From assembly GCA_965199805.1 (NCBI GenBank), contig CBDATO010000001.1, forward strand, positions 1,860,001 through 1,924,000: a stretch of DNA of 64,000 nucleotides. The letters are read 5' to 3'. This DNA is from DATAZK01 sp965199805 (GTDB taxonomy: Bacteria; Actinomycetota; Actinomycetes; Frankiales; Frankiaceae). Of this stretch, positions 43,650 through 52,894 are shown piece by piece. The notes beneath the pieces were generated by a model that was not told the DNA's origin, ran no database searches, and saw only the letters and a list, made by a program, of their open reading frames with translations. Each line of letters opens with the position of its first letter. Position 1 is the first letter of the stretch. The translations under genes were made by a program, and so were the position numbers.

Positions 43650-45057
43650 CCACAGCGGTGACGGCCGGCTCGTCGGCGAGGAGCAGGCCGCGCAGGCGTA
43701 CGCCGCCCGGGCCCTCGAGGTGGCCGCCGATGTCGCCCACTCCGGCGGTGCGCCCGGCGCCGAGATCGCCGCGACGGTGCAGTTCGGCACGTCGTCGCTC
43801 AGCCGCTTCGCCGAGTCGCGTATCCACCAGAGCGTCACCGAGGACGTCCGCGAGCTGACGCTGTCGGTGACCGTCGACGGCCGTACGGCTGCGGTGTCCG
43901 GTGCAGCGGACGGGTGGCCGGGAGCGGACGGCCTGCGCCGGCTCGCCGAGGCCGCGCTCGCCGCCACTCGCCATCGTCCCGTCGACCCGCACTGGCCCGG
44001 CCTCGCGCCGCGGGCGGAGGTCCTCGCGGCCGCCCACGCCGACCGGGCGACCGCCGACGCCACCCCCGCGACCCGCGCCGAGCTGGTGGCCGCCTTCGTG
44101 GACGCCGCCGGCGGGTTGGAAACGGCCGGCTACTGCTCCACCCGAGGCATCGCGACGGCCTTCGCCAACTCCGCCGGGCAGAGCGTCGTGGGCAGCGCCA
44201 CCGCCGCGACCATCGACGGCATCGCCCGGGTCCCCTTCGGCGGTCCGGCCCCGGCGGACGGCAGCGGGCGGGCCAGCGCCACCCGGCTGTCCGACATCTC
44301 CGGCGAGGTCGCCGGACGGACGGCCGCGGAGATCGCGCGCGCGGCCGCCGTCGAACCCGCCGACGTGGAGCCGGGCGAGTACGTCGTCGTGCTGCGGCCG
44401 GGAGCCGTCGTCGACGTCCTGACCTGGATCGCCTTCGGCCTCAGTACGCGCCCGCACCGCGAGGGACGCAGCTTCGCCGAGCCCGGGGCCCAGCAGTTCG
44501 ACCCGCTGATCTCGCTGCGCTGCGACCCGTTCGACCCGCGTATGCCGACCGTCGGCTTCGACGCCGAGGGCACCCCGCGCGAGGCCTACGACCTCATCAC
44601 CGACGGCGTCGTCACCGGCCTGGCCGCCGACCGGCGGGACGCCGCGACGTATCCGGGGGTGCGGTCCAACGGCGGGGCGCTCTCCCACCGCTTCGTCACC
44701 TCAGCCACGCCGGCGGCCATGCTGCTGCGCCCCGGCACGGAGGCGCCGGACGAGCTGTACGCGGGCCTGCGCCAGGCACTCGTGATCACCGACTTCTGGT
44801 ACACCCGGCTGCTCGACTCGCGTCGGCTCGTGGTCACCGGGCTCACCCGCAACGGGGTCTTCCTCGTCGAGGACGGGGTCATCACGCGGGCGCTGCGCAA
44901 CGTGCGCTTCACCCAGTCCTACGCCGAGGCGCTCGGCCCCGGCCGGGTGCTCGGCCTCGACGGCGAGAGCGTGCTGAACGAGAGCGAAGGCATCCCCACC
45001 CACACCCCGGGGCTGGCGCTGACCTCGTGGGCCATCACGGGCAACGCGCAGGGCTGA
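43642..45057 (+). CDS. tldE: TldE/PmbA-type peptidase subunit
   Basis: This 471-aa TldE (PmbA) homologue lacks the HExxxH motif, as is normal for this half of the heterodimer. It has the shared two-domain TldD/E fold: an N-terminal α/β part (about residues 20-200) and a C-terminal β part with GEYVVVLRPGAVVDVLTWIA and DEGTPREAYDL-like elements. GTG 43642 overlaps the tldD stop by 8 bp, so the two are made together. It would shape the closed cavity of the peptidase. No RiPP precursor is visible nearby. Confidence 0.87.
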   Translation: MADHSGDGRLVGEEQAAQAYAARALEVAADVAHSGGAPGAEIAATVQFGTSSLSRFAESRIHQSVTEDVRELTLSVTVDGRTAAVSGAADGWPGADGLRRLAEAALAATRHRPVDPHWPGLAPRAEVLAAAHADRATADATPATRAELVAAFVDAAGGLETAGYCSTRGIATAFANSAGQSVVGSATAATIDGIARVPFGGPAPADGSGRASATRLSDISGEVAGRTAAEIARAAAVEPADVEPGEYVVVLRPGAVVDVLTWIAFGLSTRPHREGRSFAEPGAQQFDPLISLRCDPFDPRMPTVGFDAEGTPREAYDLITDGVVTGLAADRRDAATYPGVRSNGGALSHRFVTSATPAAMLLRPGTEAPDELYAGLRQALVITDFWYTRLLDSRRLVVTGLTRNGVFLVEDGVITRALRNVRFTQSYAEALGPGRVLGLDGESVLNESEGIPTHTPGLALTSWAITGNAQG

Positions 45058-45087
45058 CCTCCGGTTTGCAGGTCCGGCCGCGTTCGT

Positions 45088-45093
45088 TACGGT
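45088..45093 (+). promoter_or_regulatory. Candidate leaderless -10 of purC
   Basis: TACGGT is 6 nt before the GTG of purC. The 42-bp gap after tldE has no Shine-Dalgarno at the right distance. Confidence 0.45.
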
Positions 45094-45099
45094 CGTGGA

Positions 45100-46017
45100 G
45101 TGCCTCTTGCTGCCTCCTCGTTCGAAGGTCTGACCCATCTCGGCTCCGGAAAGGTCCGTGAGCTCTTCGCCGTCGAGACCGAGAGCGGTGAGCCGGCCCT
45201 CTTGCTGGTCGCCAGCGACCGGATCAGCGCCTTCGACGTGGTGATGCCGACCGAGATCCCCGACAAGGGTGCGGTGCTCACCGCCCTGTCGCTGTGGTGG
45301 TTCGACCAGTTCGCCGACCTCGTCCCCAGCCACCTGATCACCGCCCGGGTCGACGAGTACCCGCTCGCGCTGGCGCCGTACGCCGACCAGCTGCGCGGCC
45401 GCTCGATGCTGTGCCGCCGGCTGGACATGGTGCTGGTCGAGTGCGTGGCCCGCGGCTACCTGACCGGCAGCGGCTACAAGGACTACGTCGCCACCGGCTC
45501 GGTCTCCGGCCACGAGCTGCCGGCCGGTCTGCTCGACGGCAGCAAGCTGCCGGAGCCGCTGTACACCCCGAGCACCAAGGCGCCGATCGGCGAGCACGAC
45601 GAGAACATCACGCGTGACGCGGTGGTCGAGCAGCTCGGCGCCGCGCAGGCCGGTGAGCTCGAGCGGCTCACGCTGGCGATCTTCCGCCGCGCCTCGTCCA
45701 TCGCCGGCGAGCGCGGCATCCTGCTCGCCGACACGAAGTTCGAGTTCGGCCGTGACCGCGACGGCATCCTGCGCCTCGCCGACGAGGTGCTCACGCCCGA
45801 CTCGTCGCGCTTCTGGCCCGCCGACTCCTGGGTGCCCGGGCAGGCCCAGCCGAGCTACGACAAGCAGTACGTCCGCGACTGGCTGATCAACTCCGGTCAC
45901 AAGGGTGACGCCGTGGAGCTGCCCGAGGACGTCGTCGCGGCGACCCGGGGGCGTTACGTGGAGGCGTACGAGCGGCTGACCGGCCTCTCCTTCGACGACT
46001 ACCTCCGTAACGCCTGA
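45100..46017 (+). CDS. purC: SAICAR synthase
   Basis: This 305-aa enzyme condenses CAIR with aspartate using ATP. The N-terminal GSGKVRELF, then LLVASDRISAFDVVMP with the ATP-binding motif, and CVARGYLTGSGYKDY (family signature) are present. LADTKFEFG and DEVLTPDSSRFWP form the metal and substrate region. The length is that of the long bacterial/yeast-like form (~300 aa). GTG 45100 is the first in-frame start and gives the family N-terminus. Confidence 0.96.
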   Translation: MPLAASSFEGLTHLGSGKVRELFAVETESGEPALLLVASDRISAFDVVMPTEIPDKGAVLTALSLWWFDQFADLVPSHLITARVDEYPLALAPYADQLRGRSMLCRRLDMVLVECVARGYLTGSGYKDYVATGSVSGHELPAGLLDGSKLPEPLYTPSTKAPIGEHDENITRDAVVEQLGAAQAGELERLTLAIFRRASSIAGERGILLADTKFEFGRDRDGILRLADEVLTPDSSRFWPADSWVPGQAQPSYDKQYVRDWLINSGHKGDAVELPEDVVAATRGRYVEAYERLTGLSFDDYLRNA

Positions 46018-46026
46018 CGACCAGTC

Positions 46027-47142
46027 GTGGCTGATCCCATCACCGCGCCCGACCCGGCCCGCATCGTCCTGCTGGGCGCGACCGGCTTCACCGGCGCGCT
46101 GACGGCTCGTGCGCTGGTCAAGCGTGGTCTGCGGCCGGTGCTCGCCGGACGCTCGCGCGAGAAGCTGAGCACGCTCGCGGCCGAGCTGGGCCTGGAGTTC
46201 GCGACCGCCGACGCGATCCGGCCCGCCACCGTGCGCGCGCTGGTGGGCAAGGGTGACGTGCTGGTGAGCACCGTCGGGCCGTTCGCCCGCTACGGCCGCC
46301 CTGCGCTCGAGGCGGCGGTCGAGGCGGGGGCGCACTACGTCGACTCGACCGGCGAGGCGGGCTTCGTCCGCACCGTCTTCGAGCAGTACGGCCCGCGCGC
46401 CGAGGCGGCGGGCAGCAGCCTGCTGACCGCGTTCGGCTACGACTTCGTGCCGGGCAACCTCGCCGCCGGCCTCGCCCTCGCCGCGGCCGGCTCGGCCGCC
46501 ACCAAGGTCGCGATCGGCTACTTCTTCGACGGCGACGCGAAGATGTCGAGCGGTACGGCGGCGACGGCGGCAGGCGGCCTGCTCGACCCGGCGCACGCCC
46601 TCATCGGCGGCCGGCTGGTGCAGCGTCCGATGGGACGCAAGCTGCAGACGTTCGTCGACCGGGGCACGCGGCGACCGGCCGTGCTGTACGGCAGCACCGA
46701 GTCCCTCGCCCTGCCGCGTACGTTTCCGCAGCTCACCGAAGTGGAGAACTACCTCGGCTGGTTCGGCAAGGCGAGTTACGCGGCGCTGCCGGGCTCGTAC
46801 CTGATGCCGGTGCTGAAGCTCGCGCCGGTACGCCATCGGCTGCAGAAGCGGGCCGACAGCATCGCCCGCGTCACCGGCAAGGGACCCGGCGAGGCGTCAC
46901 GGCGCAGGCAACGGTCGGTCGCGATCGCCGTCGCCCGCGACGCCGCCGGCCGGCAGCTGACGTCGGTGCGGGTCGAGGGTCCGAACGGCTACGACCTCAC
47001 CGCCGGCCTGATGGCCTGGGCCGCGGACGAGCTGGCCCACGGCCGGGTGCAGGCCTCGGGCGCCCTCGGTCCGGTCGACGCCTTCGGTCTCGACCGCCTC
47101 ACCGCGGGCTGCCGGTCGGTCGGGCTCGTGGTGACCCAGTGA
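46027..47142 (+). CDS. Saccharopine dehydrogenase-like NAD(P)-binding protein (trans-acting enoyl reductase family)
   Basis: This 371-aa protein has an N-terminal Rossmann fold: IVLLGATGFTGALTARALV (about residues 14-32), then LAGRSREKL for the cofactor 2'-phosphate. LVSTVGPFARYG and YVDSTGEAGFVR follow. It resembles the saccharopine dehydrogenase-like proteins that include the mycobacterial trans-acting enoyl reductases (Rv2449c/Rv2953 type), so an enoyl or lipid reductase role is possible. No transmembrane segment is certain. GTG 46027 is 9 bp after purC. Its presence in a purine block is probably positional. Confidence 0.8.
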   Translation: MADPITAPDPARIVLLGATGFTGALTARALVKRGLRPVLAGRSREKLSTLAAELGLEFATADAIRPATVRALVGKGDVLVSTVGPFARYGRPALEAAVEAGAHYVDSTGEAGFVRTVFEQYGPRAEAAGSSLLTAFGYDFVPGNLAAGLALAAAGSAATKVAIGYFFDGDAKMSSGTAATAAGGLLDPAHALIGGRLVQRPMGRKLQTFVDRGTRRPAVLYGSTESLALPRTFPQLTEVENYLGWFGKASYAALPGSYLMPVLKLAPVRHRLQKRADSIARVTGKGPGEASRRRQRSVAIAVARDAAGRQLTSVRVEGPNGYDLTAGLMAWAADELAHGRVQASGALGPVDAFGLDRLTAGCRSVGLVVTQ

Positions 47143-47167
47143 GCGCGGGGAGCCGGCAGCCAGGCCC

Positions 47168-47173
47168 TACGAT
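47168..47173 (+). promoter_or_regulatory. Candidate leaderless -10 of purS
   Basis: TACGAT lies 6 nt before the ATG of purS, with no Shine-Dalgarno between. Confidence 0.45.
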
Positions 47174-47179
47174 CGGCTC

Positions 47180-47425
47180 ATGAAGGTTGTCGTCGAGGTC
47201 ATGCTCAAGCCGGAGATCCTCGACCCGCAGGGCAGCGCCGTGCTGGCGGCCCTGCCGCGTCTCGGGATGTCGGGAGTGCGCTCGGTACGCCAGGGCAAGC
47301 GCTTCGAGGTGGAGCTCGACGGCGAGCCCGACGACCCCCAGCTGACCGAGCAGATCCACCGCATCGTCGAGGGTCTTCTGTCCAACCCGGTGATCGAGGA
47401 CTACACGGTGCACATGGCGGGGTAG
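47180..47425 (+). CDS. purS: Phosphoribosylformylglycinamidine synthase subunit PurS
   Basis: This 81-aa PurS is the small dimeric subunit that bridges PurL and PurQ in the three-part FGAM synthase. VVEVMLKPEILDPQGSAVLA and GVRSVRQGKRFEVELDG are the family motifs. It fits the small PurL (749 aa) and separate PurQ found downstream. It is separated from purQ by the RsbW-like gene, which is unusual because purS, purQ and purL are normally contiguous. Confidence 0.95.
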   Translation: MKVVVEVMLKPEILDPQGSAVLAALPRLGMSGVRSVRQGKRFEVELDGEPDDPQLTEQIHRIVEGLLSNPVIEDYTVHMAG

Positions 47426-47435
47426 TACCCCTCTT

Positions 47436-47942
47436 GTGCAGGTCTCCTTCCACCTCTCGCTTCCACGCGACGAGGCTTCCGTCCCGGTCACCCGCCGTCT
47501 CATCGCGGCGTCGCTGGACGTCATAGGAGTCGACGCCGACACGATCTCCGACGTCGAGATCGCCCTGACCGAGGCCTGCGCCAATGTGCTGAAGCACAGC
47601 CAGGCCGGAGACGCGTACGAGGTGCTCGCCGGCTTCGACGAGGAGCGGGCGTTCCTCGAGGTCATCGACGGCGGCGAGGGATTCGACCCCGAAGCGGCCG
47701 ACCCTGCCGCGGACGACGCCGAGAGCGGTCGGGGCGTTGCGCTCATGCGCGGGCTGATGGACGACGTGCACTTCCAGCGCCGGCGTCTCAAGGACGGCAC
47801 TCGCGGCTCCTCGGTCGTGCTCGAGAAGAAGCTGTCATGGCGGCCGGGCGCCCCGGTGGAGAACTTCCGGCACGCCACCCCCACGCTGACAGCGAACGAT
47901 GACAAGCCCACCGGCTTCGCCGCCGCCACGGAAAGCGGCTGA
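47436..47942 (+). CDS. RsbW-like ATP-binding (GHKL/HATPase) protein
   Basis: This 168-aa protein of the anti-sigma-factor serine kinase family has the GHKL ATPase fold. The N box is ALTEACANVLKHS (about residues 45-57), with the Glu and Asn. The G1 box is EVIDGGEGFDP (about 74-84), and GRGVALMRGLMD is the G2 lid. The ~30-aa C-terminal tail is rich in Pro, Thr and Ala. It probably binds ATP and an anti-anti-sigma partner, but no STAS or sigma gene is adjacent. It lies between purS and purQ, 10 bp after purS. Confidence 0.87.
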   Translation: MQVSFHLSLPRDEASVPVTRRLIAASLDVIGVDADTISDVEIALTEACANVLKHSQAGDAYEVLAGFDEERAFLEVIDGGEGFDPEAADPAADDAESGRGVALMRGLMDDVHFQRRRLKDGTRGSSVVLEKKLSWRPGAPVENFRHATPTLTANDDKPTGFAAATESG

Positions 47943-47946
47943 CCAC

Positions 47947-47952
47947 TAACCT
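47947..47952 (+). promoter_or_regulatory. Candidate leaderless -10 of purQ
   Basis: TAACCT is 7 nt before the GTG of purQ in an 17-bp gap. No Shine-Dalgarno is visible. Confidence 0.4.
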
Positions 47953-47959
47953 GGCGGGC

Positions 47960-48649
47960 GTGTCCTCCCCGAACCGGCCGCGGATCGGCGTGGTCACCTT
48001 CCCCGGCTCCCTCGATGATCGCGACGCGCTGAGGGCGGTGCAGCTGGCGGACGCCGAGCCGGTGCCGCTCTGGCATGCCGATCCCGACCTGCAGGGTGTC
48101 GACGCCGTGGTGCTGCCCGGTGGCTTCTCCTACGGCGACTATCTGCGGGCCGGCGCCATCGCCCGTTTCTCGTCCGTGGTCACCAGCATCGTCGAGGCCG
48201 CCGGACGCGGGCTGCCCGTGCTCGGCATCTGCAACGGCTTCCAGGTGCTCTGCGAGGCCGGTCTGCTGCCCGGGGCGCTCACCCGTAACGTCGGCCTGCG
48301 CTTCATCTGCCGCGACCAGCAGCTGACCGTCGACAACGCCGCGACCAGCTGGACCGGCGCGTACGAGAGCGGCAGCACCGTGCTCATCCCGGTGAAGCAC
48401 GGCGACGGCCGTTACGTGGCCTCGCCCGACACGGTGGCCGAGCTCGAGGCGGACGGCCGCGTCGTCTTCCGCTACGCCGGCGGCAACCCCAACGGCTCCG
48501 TGTCCGACATCGCCGGCGTGTGCTCCGCGAACGGCCGGGTGGTGGGCCTGATGCCGCATCCCGAGCACGCGGTCGAGCGGCTCACCGGCCCGAGCGACGA
48601 CGGTCTCGGCATGTTCGTGTCCGTGGTGTCCGGGCTGGTGGCGGCATGA
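47960..48649 (+). CDS. purQ: FGAM synthase glutaminase subunit PurQ
   Basis: This 229-aa class I glutamine amidotransferase supplies ammonia to PurL. The nucleophile Cys91 lies in GICNGFQVLC, and the catalytic His/Glu pair is in LMPHPEHAVE near the C-terminus. GFSYGDYLRAGAIA is the PurQ-specific element. It overlaps the purL start by 4 bp (ATGA), so the two are coupled. Confidence 0.97.
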   Translation: MSSPNRPRIGVVTFPGSLDDRDALRAVQLADAEPVPLWHADPDLQGVDAVVLPGGFSYGDYLRAGAIARFSSVVTSIVEAAGRGLPVLGICNGFQVLCEAGLLPGALTRNVGLRFICRDQQLTVDNAATSWTGAYESGSTVLIPVKHGDGRYVASPDTVAELEADGRVVFRYAGGNPNGSVSDIAGVCSANGRVVGLMPHPEHAVERLTGPSDDGLGMFVSVVSGLVAA

Positions 48650-50895
48650 CCGAGGCCGTCAATGCCGTGCCGCTGACCACCGCCAGCGGCCTCTACCGCG
48701 AGCTCGGGCTCACCGATGACGAGTACGACCGGATCGTCGAGACCCTCGGGCGCGCGCCGACCGGCCCCGAGCTCGCCATGTACTCGGTGATGTGGAGCGA
48801 GCACTGCTCGTACAAGTCCAGCCGGGTGCACCTCAAGCAGTTCGGTGACCTGCCCGGCCAGGAGCGGATGCTCGCGGGCATCGGGGAGAACGCGGGCGTC
48901 GTCGACATCGGCGGCGGCCTCGCGGTCACCTTCAAGGTCGAGTCGCACAACCACCCGAGCTACGTCGAGCCCTACCAGGGTGCGGCCACCGGCGTCGGCG
49001 GCATCATCCGCGACATCCTCGCCATGGGCGCCCGGCCGATCGCCGTGATGGACAGCCTGCGCTTCGGCGACGCCGACGCTCCCGACACCGCCCGCGTGCT
49101 GCCGGGGATCGTCGCCGGGGTCGGTGGCTACGGCAATTGCATGGGCCTGCCCAACATCGGCGGCGAGGTCGGCTTCGACCCCTCGTACGCCGGCAACCCG
49201 CTGGTCAACGCGCTGTGCGTCGGCGTGCTCCCGGTCGAGCGGCTGCAGACCAGCGCCGCCACCGGCGTCGGCAACGCCGTGGTGCTGCTCGGCGCCAAGA
49301 CCGGCCGTGACGGCATCGGCGGCGTCTCGGTGCTGGCGAGCGCGTCCTTCGACGAGAACGGCGCGCCCGCGCGGCGGCCGTCGGTGCAGGTCGGCGACCC
49401 GTTCACCGAGAAGATCGTCACCGAGTGCGTACTCGAGCTGTACGACCGCAAGCTGATCATCGGCGTGCAGGACCTCGGCGGCGCCGGCCTGTGCTGCGCC
49501 ATCTCGGAGACGGCGGCGAAGGCCGGGGCCGGCATGGAGGTCGACCTCGACCGGGTGCCGCTCCGCGAGGCCTCGATGTCACCCGAGGAGGTGCTGGTCA
49601 GCGAGTCGCAGGAGCGGATGCTCGCCATCGTCGCCCCCGAGCTGATCACCGAGGTGCTGGCCCTCGCCGGCCGCTGGGGGGTGCTCGCGACGGTCATCGG
49701 GTCGGTCACCGACACCGGCCGGCTGACGGTGCGCTGGCACGGTGAGGTCGTCGCCGACCTGCCGCCCGCCTCGCTCGCCGACGAGGGCCCGGTCTACCAC
49801 CGTCCGCTCAGCCCCCGCGCGCCGATCCCGGCCGCCGAGCTGGCCCGTCCCGCAACCTCCGAGCTGCGCGCCGAGCTGCTGAAGCTGCTGGCCGATCCGC
49901 AGGTCTGCTCGCGGCGCTGGGTCACCGAGCAGTACGACCGTTACGTCCTCGGCAACACGGTGCAGGCCATGCCCGACGACGCCGGGGTGCTGCGGATCGA
50001 CGAGGCCACCGGGCGCGGCATCGCGCTCGCGCTGGACGGCCCGGGTCGCTACTGCTACCTCGACCCCTACGCCGGTGCGCAGCTCGCGCTGTCCGAGGCC
50101 TACCGCAACGTCGCGGCCAGCGGCGCGGTGCCGTACGCGGTGACCGACTGCCTGAACTTCGGCTCCCCCGAGGAGCCCGAGGTGATGTGGAGCTTCGCCG
50201 AGACCTGCCGCGGCCTCGCCGACGCCTGCCGGGTGCTCGGTACCCCCGTGACCGGCGGCAACGTCAGCTTCTACAACGCCACCGGCGACACCGCGATCCT
50301 GCCGACCCCGGTCGTCGGCGTGCTCGGCGTCTTCGACGACGTCGAGCGGCGTACCCCGAGCGGCTTCTCCGCCGAGGGCGACACGATCCTGCTGCTCGGT
50401 GACACCAACGACGAGTTCGGCGGGTCGGCCTGGGAGTGGGTGGCGCACCGCCACCTCGGCGGCTCGCCGCCCGCGGTCGACCTCGACCGCGAGCAGCTGC
50501 TGGCGGCCGTCCTCGTCGCCGGGTCACGTGACGGGATGCTCAGCTCGGCGCACGACGTCTCCGACGGCGGTGTCGGCATCGCGCTCGCGGAGCTGTGCCT
50601 GCGCTTCGGCTACGGCGCCCGCGTGGTGCTGCCGGAGGGTCCGGAGCCGTTCGTCGCCCTCTTCAGCGAGTCGGCGGGCCGGGCCGTCGTCGCCGTACCG
50701 CGGTCGGAGGAGCTGCGCTTCACCGACATGTGCGAGGCGCGCGGGCTCCCGTGGCACCGGATCGGCGTCGTCGACGGGGTGCCCACCGGCGACCCGGCCC
50801 TCGACATCCAGGACGTGCTCACCGTGCCGGTCGTCGAGCTGCGGGGCGCGTACGAGGACACCCTGCCGGCGATCTTCGGGTCGCTGGCCCCCTGA
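48646..50895 (+). CDS. purL: FGAM synthase catalytic subunit PurL (small form)
   Basis: This 749-aa ATP-dependent synthetase converts FGAR to FGAM with ammonia from PurQ. It has MWSEHCSYKSSRVHLK, ESHNHPSYVEPYQGAATGVGG (the ATP-binding Glu/His region), GVQDLGGAGL and the later PVTGGNVSFYNATG. It is the small form, without a fused glutaminase domain, consistent with PurS and PurQ nearby. ATG 48646 was chosen because of the ATGA overlap with purQ and the family N-terminus. Confidence 0.96.
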   Translation: MTEAVNAVPLTTASGLYRELGLTDDEYDRIVETLGRAPTGPELAMYSVMWSEHCSYKSSRVHLKQFGDLPGQERMLAGIGENAGVVDIGGGLAVTFKVESHNHPSYVEPYQGAATGVGGIIRDILAMGARPIAVMDSLRFGDADAPDTARVLPGIVAGVGGYGNCMGLPNIGGEVGFDPSYAGNPLVNALCVGVLPVERLQTSAATGVGNAVVLLGAKTGRDGIGGVSVLASASFDENGAPARRPSVQVGDPFTEKIVTECVLELYDRKLIIGVQDLGGAGLCCAISETAAKAGAGMEVDLDRVPLREASMSPEEVLVSESQERMLAIVAPELITEVLALAGRWGVLATVIGSVTDTGRLTVRWHGEVVADLPPASLADEGPVYHRPLSPRAPIPAAELARPATSELRAELLKLLADPQVCSRRWVTEQYDRYVLGNTVQAMPDDAGVLRIDEATGRGIALALDGPGRYCYLDPYAGAQLALSEAYRNVAASGAVPYAVTDCLNFGSPEEPEVMWSFAETCRGLADACRVLGTPVTGGNVSFYNATGDTAILPTPVVGVLGVFDDVERRTPSGFSAEGDTILLLGDTNDEFGGSAWEWVAHRHLGGSPPAVDLDREQLLAAVLVAGSRDGMLSSAHDVSDGGVGIALAELCLRFGYGARVVLPEGPEPFVALFSESAGRAVVAVPRSEELRFTDMCEARGLPWHRIGVVDGVPTGDPALDIQDVLTVPVVELRGAYEDTLPAIFGSLAP

Positions 50896-50908
50896 GCCCG
50901 GACCGCCC

Positions 50909-51319
50909 GTGCCCCCCGCGCGCCGCCTGGACCCCCGGGCCGACCAAGAGCTGATCGACCGCGTCACCGAGCTGGTGCGCACCGGCGGGGTGCCCGAGCG
51001 TGCGGAGCTCAAGCTCGCGGTGAAGCTGCTGGCCGCCCGGTTCGCCGAGACCTACCCCGGGCGCACGGTCGAGCTGCGGGTGCTGCCGTTCGCCGCCGTG
51101 CAATGCATCACCGGCCCGCGTCACACCCGCGGCACCCCGCCCAACGTGGTCGAGCTCGACGCCGCCACGTTCATCGGCCTGACCTGCGGCTTCCGGCAGT
51201 GGGGCGAGGCGGTGGCCACCGGGGCGGTGCGGGCGAGCGGCGAGCGCAGCGACCTGTCGGCGTATCTGCCGCTCGACGTCCGCCCACAGCTGCATGGACG
51301 ATCAGGGGACGGCCCGTAG
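50909..51319 (+). CDS. Sterol carrier-like domain protein, conserved near purF
   Basis: This 136-aa actinobacterial protein is found between purL and purF in many genomes and is annotated as a sterol carrier family protein. RAELKLAVKLLAARFAETYPGRTVELRVLPFAAVQCITGP matches that family in general shape; a catalytic motif is not visible. The Trp/Gly-rich FRQWGEAVATGAVRASGERSDLS region is conserved. GTG 50909 is 13 bp after purL. Its actual ligand and role are unknown. Confidence 0.75.
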   Translation: MPPARRLDPRADQELIDRVTELVRTGGVPERAELKLAVKLLAARFAETYPGRTVELRVLPFAAVQCITGPRHTRGTPPNVVELDAATFIGLTCGFRQWGEAVATGAVRASGERSDLSAYLPLDVRPQLHGRSGDGP

Positions 51320-51322
51320 ACT
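51317..51322 (+). promoter_or_regulatory. Candidate leaderless -10 of purF
   Basis: TAGACT is 7 nt before the in-frame GTG 51330. It overlaps the stop of the preceding gene and supports that GTG as the true purF start over ATG 51294. Confidence 0.45.
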
Positions 51323-51329
51323 CGCCACT

Positions 51330-52892
51330 GTGCGGCGACTCCCGGTAGCCGATCCACCCGCTCCACTCGACGTTCTGGATCACCTGCAGGACGACCCCGG
51401 CCCACGTGACGCCTGCGGCGTCTTCGGTGTGTACGCCCGCGGCGAGGCGGTCGCGAAGCTCGCGTACTACGGCCTGTACGCGCTGCAGCACCGCGGCCAG
51501 GAGGCGGCCGGCATCGCCGTCGCCGACGGCCGCAGCATCGTGGTCTACAAGGAGCTCGGCCTGGTCTCGCAGGTCTTCGACGAGGTCACGCTCAGCAGCC
51601 TGACCGGGCACATCGCCGTCGGGCACACCCGCTACTCGACCACCGGCTCCTCCACCTGGGAGAACGCGCAGCCGTCGTTCCGGCAGCACGAGCGCGGCGG
51701 GCTCGCCCTCGGCCACAACGGCAACCTCACCAACACCGCCGAGATCGCCGACCGGTTGGCCGCGACGGGCCGGCGCGGCGCCGTGCTCACCGCCACCACC
51801 GACTCCGAGCTCATCACCGGCCTGCTCGCCGACCCGAGCCAGTCGCTGACCCAGACGGCGCTCGACGTGCTGCCGCTGCTGCGCGGGGCGTTCTGCCTGG
51901 TGTTCAGCGACGAGACCACGCTTTGCGCCGCCCGCGACCCGCACGGCATCCACCCGCTGGTGCTCGGCCGGCTCGGCCCGGCCGACGCCCCCTCCGGCTG
52001 GGTCGCGGCGAGCGAGACCGCCGCCCTCGACATCGTCGGCGCCGCGTTCGTCCGCGAGATCGAACCCGGCGAGCTGCTCGTCATCGACGACGACGGCGTC
52101 CGCACCCACCGCTTCGCGCCGGCCACGCCCAAGGGCTGCCTGTTCGAGTACGTCTACCTGGCCCGGCCCGACACCACCATCGGCGGCCGCTCGGTGCACG
52201 CCACCCGCGTCGAGGTGGGCCGCACCCTGGCCCGCGAGGCGCCCGCCGAGGCCGACCTCGTCATGCCGGTGCCCGACTCGGGCACCCCTGCGGCGATCGG
52301 CTTCGCCGAGGCCAGCGGGATCCCGTACGGCGCCGGCCTGGTGAAGAACGCGTACGTCGGCCGCACGTTCATCCAGCCGTCGCAGACCATCCGCCAGCTC
52401 GGCATCCGGCTGAAGCTGAATCCGCTGCGCGACGTCATCGAAGGCAAGCGGCTGGTCGTGGTCGACGACTCCGTCGTCCGCGGAAACACGCAGGCTGCGC
52501 TGATCAAGATGCTGCGTGAGTCGGGCGCGGCCGAGGTGCACGTGCGGATCAGCTCGCCGCCGGTGCGCTGGCCCTGCTTCTACGGCATCGACTTCGCCAC
52601 CCGCGACGAGCTCATCGCCACCGGCCGCGGGGTCGAGGAGATCCGGCAGCTCATCGGGGCCGATTCGCTCGCGTACGTCTCGCTCGAGGGCTTGGTCGAG
52701 GCCACCGAGCAGACCACCGACTCGCTGTGCAAGGCGTGCTTCACCGGCTCCTACCCGGTCGAGCTGCCCGACCCGTCGCGGCGCAGCAAGGACCAGCTCG
52801 AGCTCGGCAGCCTGGACCCGGCCGGTGACGCCGTGATGGAGGAGCTGGCCCGCGAGACCGCACCCCTGCTCGCCGCAAGCCCTACGCTCTGA
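51330..52892 (+). CDS. purF: Amidophosphoribosyltransferase
   Basis: This ~520-aa enzyme makes phosphoribosylamine from PRPP and glutamine, the committed step. The N-terminal nucleophile is Cys29 in RDACGVFGVYARG, exposed after removal of a short propeptide. ALQHRGQEAAGIA, HTRYSTTGSS and HNGNLTN complete the glutaminase domain. The PRPP loop is VVVDDSVVRGNTQ in the C-terminal half, and CFYGIDFATRDEL has an Fe-S-type Cys. GTG 51330 is preferred; ATG 51294 would overlap the previous gene by 26 bp. Confidence 0.95.
   Translation: MRRLPVADPPAPLDVLDHLQDDPGPRDACGVFGVYARGEAVAKLAYYGLYALQHRGQEAAGIAVADGRSIVVYKELGLVSQVFDEVTLSSLTGHIAVGHTRYSTTGSSTWENAQPSFRQHERGGLALGHNGNLTNTAEIADRLAATGRRGAVLTATTDSELITGLLADPSQSLTQTALDVLPLLRGAFCLVFSDETTLCAARDPHGIHPLVLGRLGPADAPSGWVAASETAALDIVGAAFVREIEPGELLVIDDDGVRTHRFAPATPKGCLFEYVYLARPDTTIGGRSVHATRVEVGRTLAREAPAEADLVMPVPDSGTPAAIGFAEASGIPYGAGLVKNAYVGRTFIQPSQTIRQLGIRLKLNPLRDVIEGKRLVVVDDSVVRGNTQAALIKMLRESGAAEVHVRISSPPVRWPCFYGIDFATRDELIATGRGVEEIRQLIGADSLAYVSLEGLVEATEQTTDSLCKACFTGSYPVELPDPSRRSKDQLELGSLDPAGDAVMEELARETAPLLAASPTL
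52883..52888 (+). promoter_or_regulatory. Candidate leaderless -10 of purM
   Basis: TACGCT lies 6 nt before the GTG of purM, inside the last codons of purF. It could give purM its own leaderless transcript besides read-through. Confidence 0.35.
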
Positions 52893-52894
52893 CG

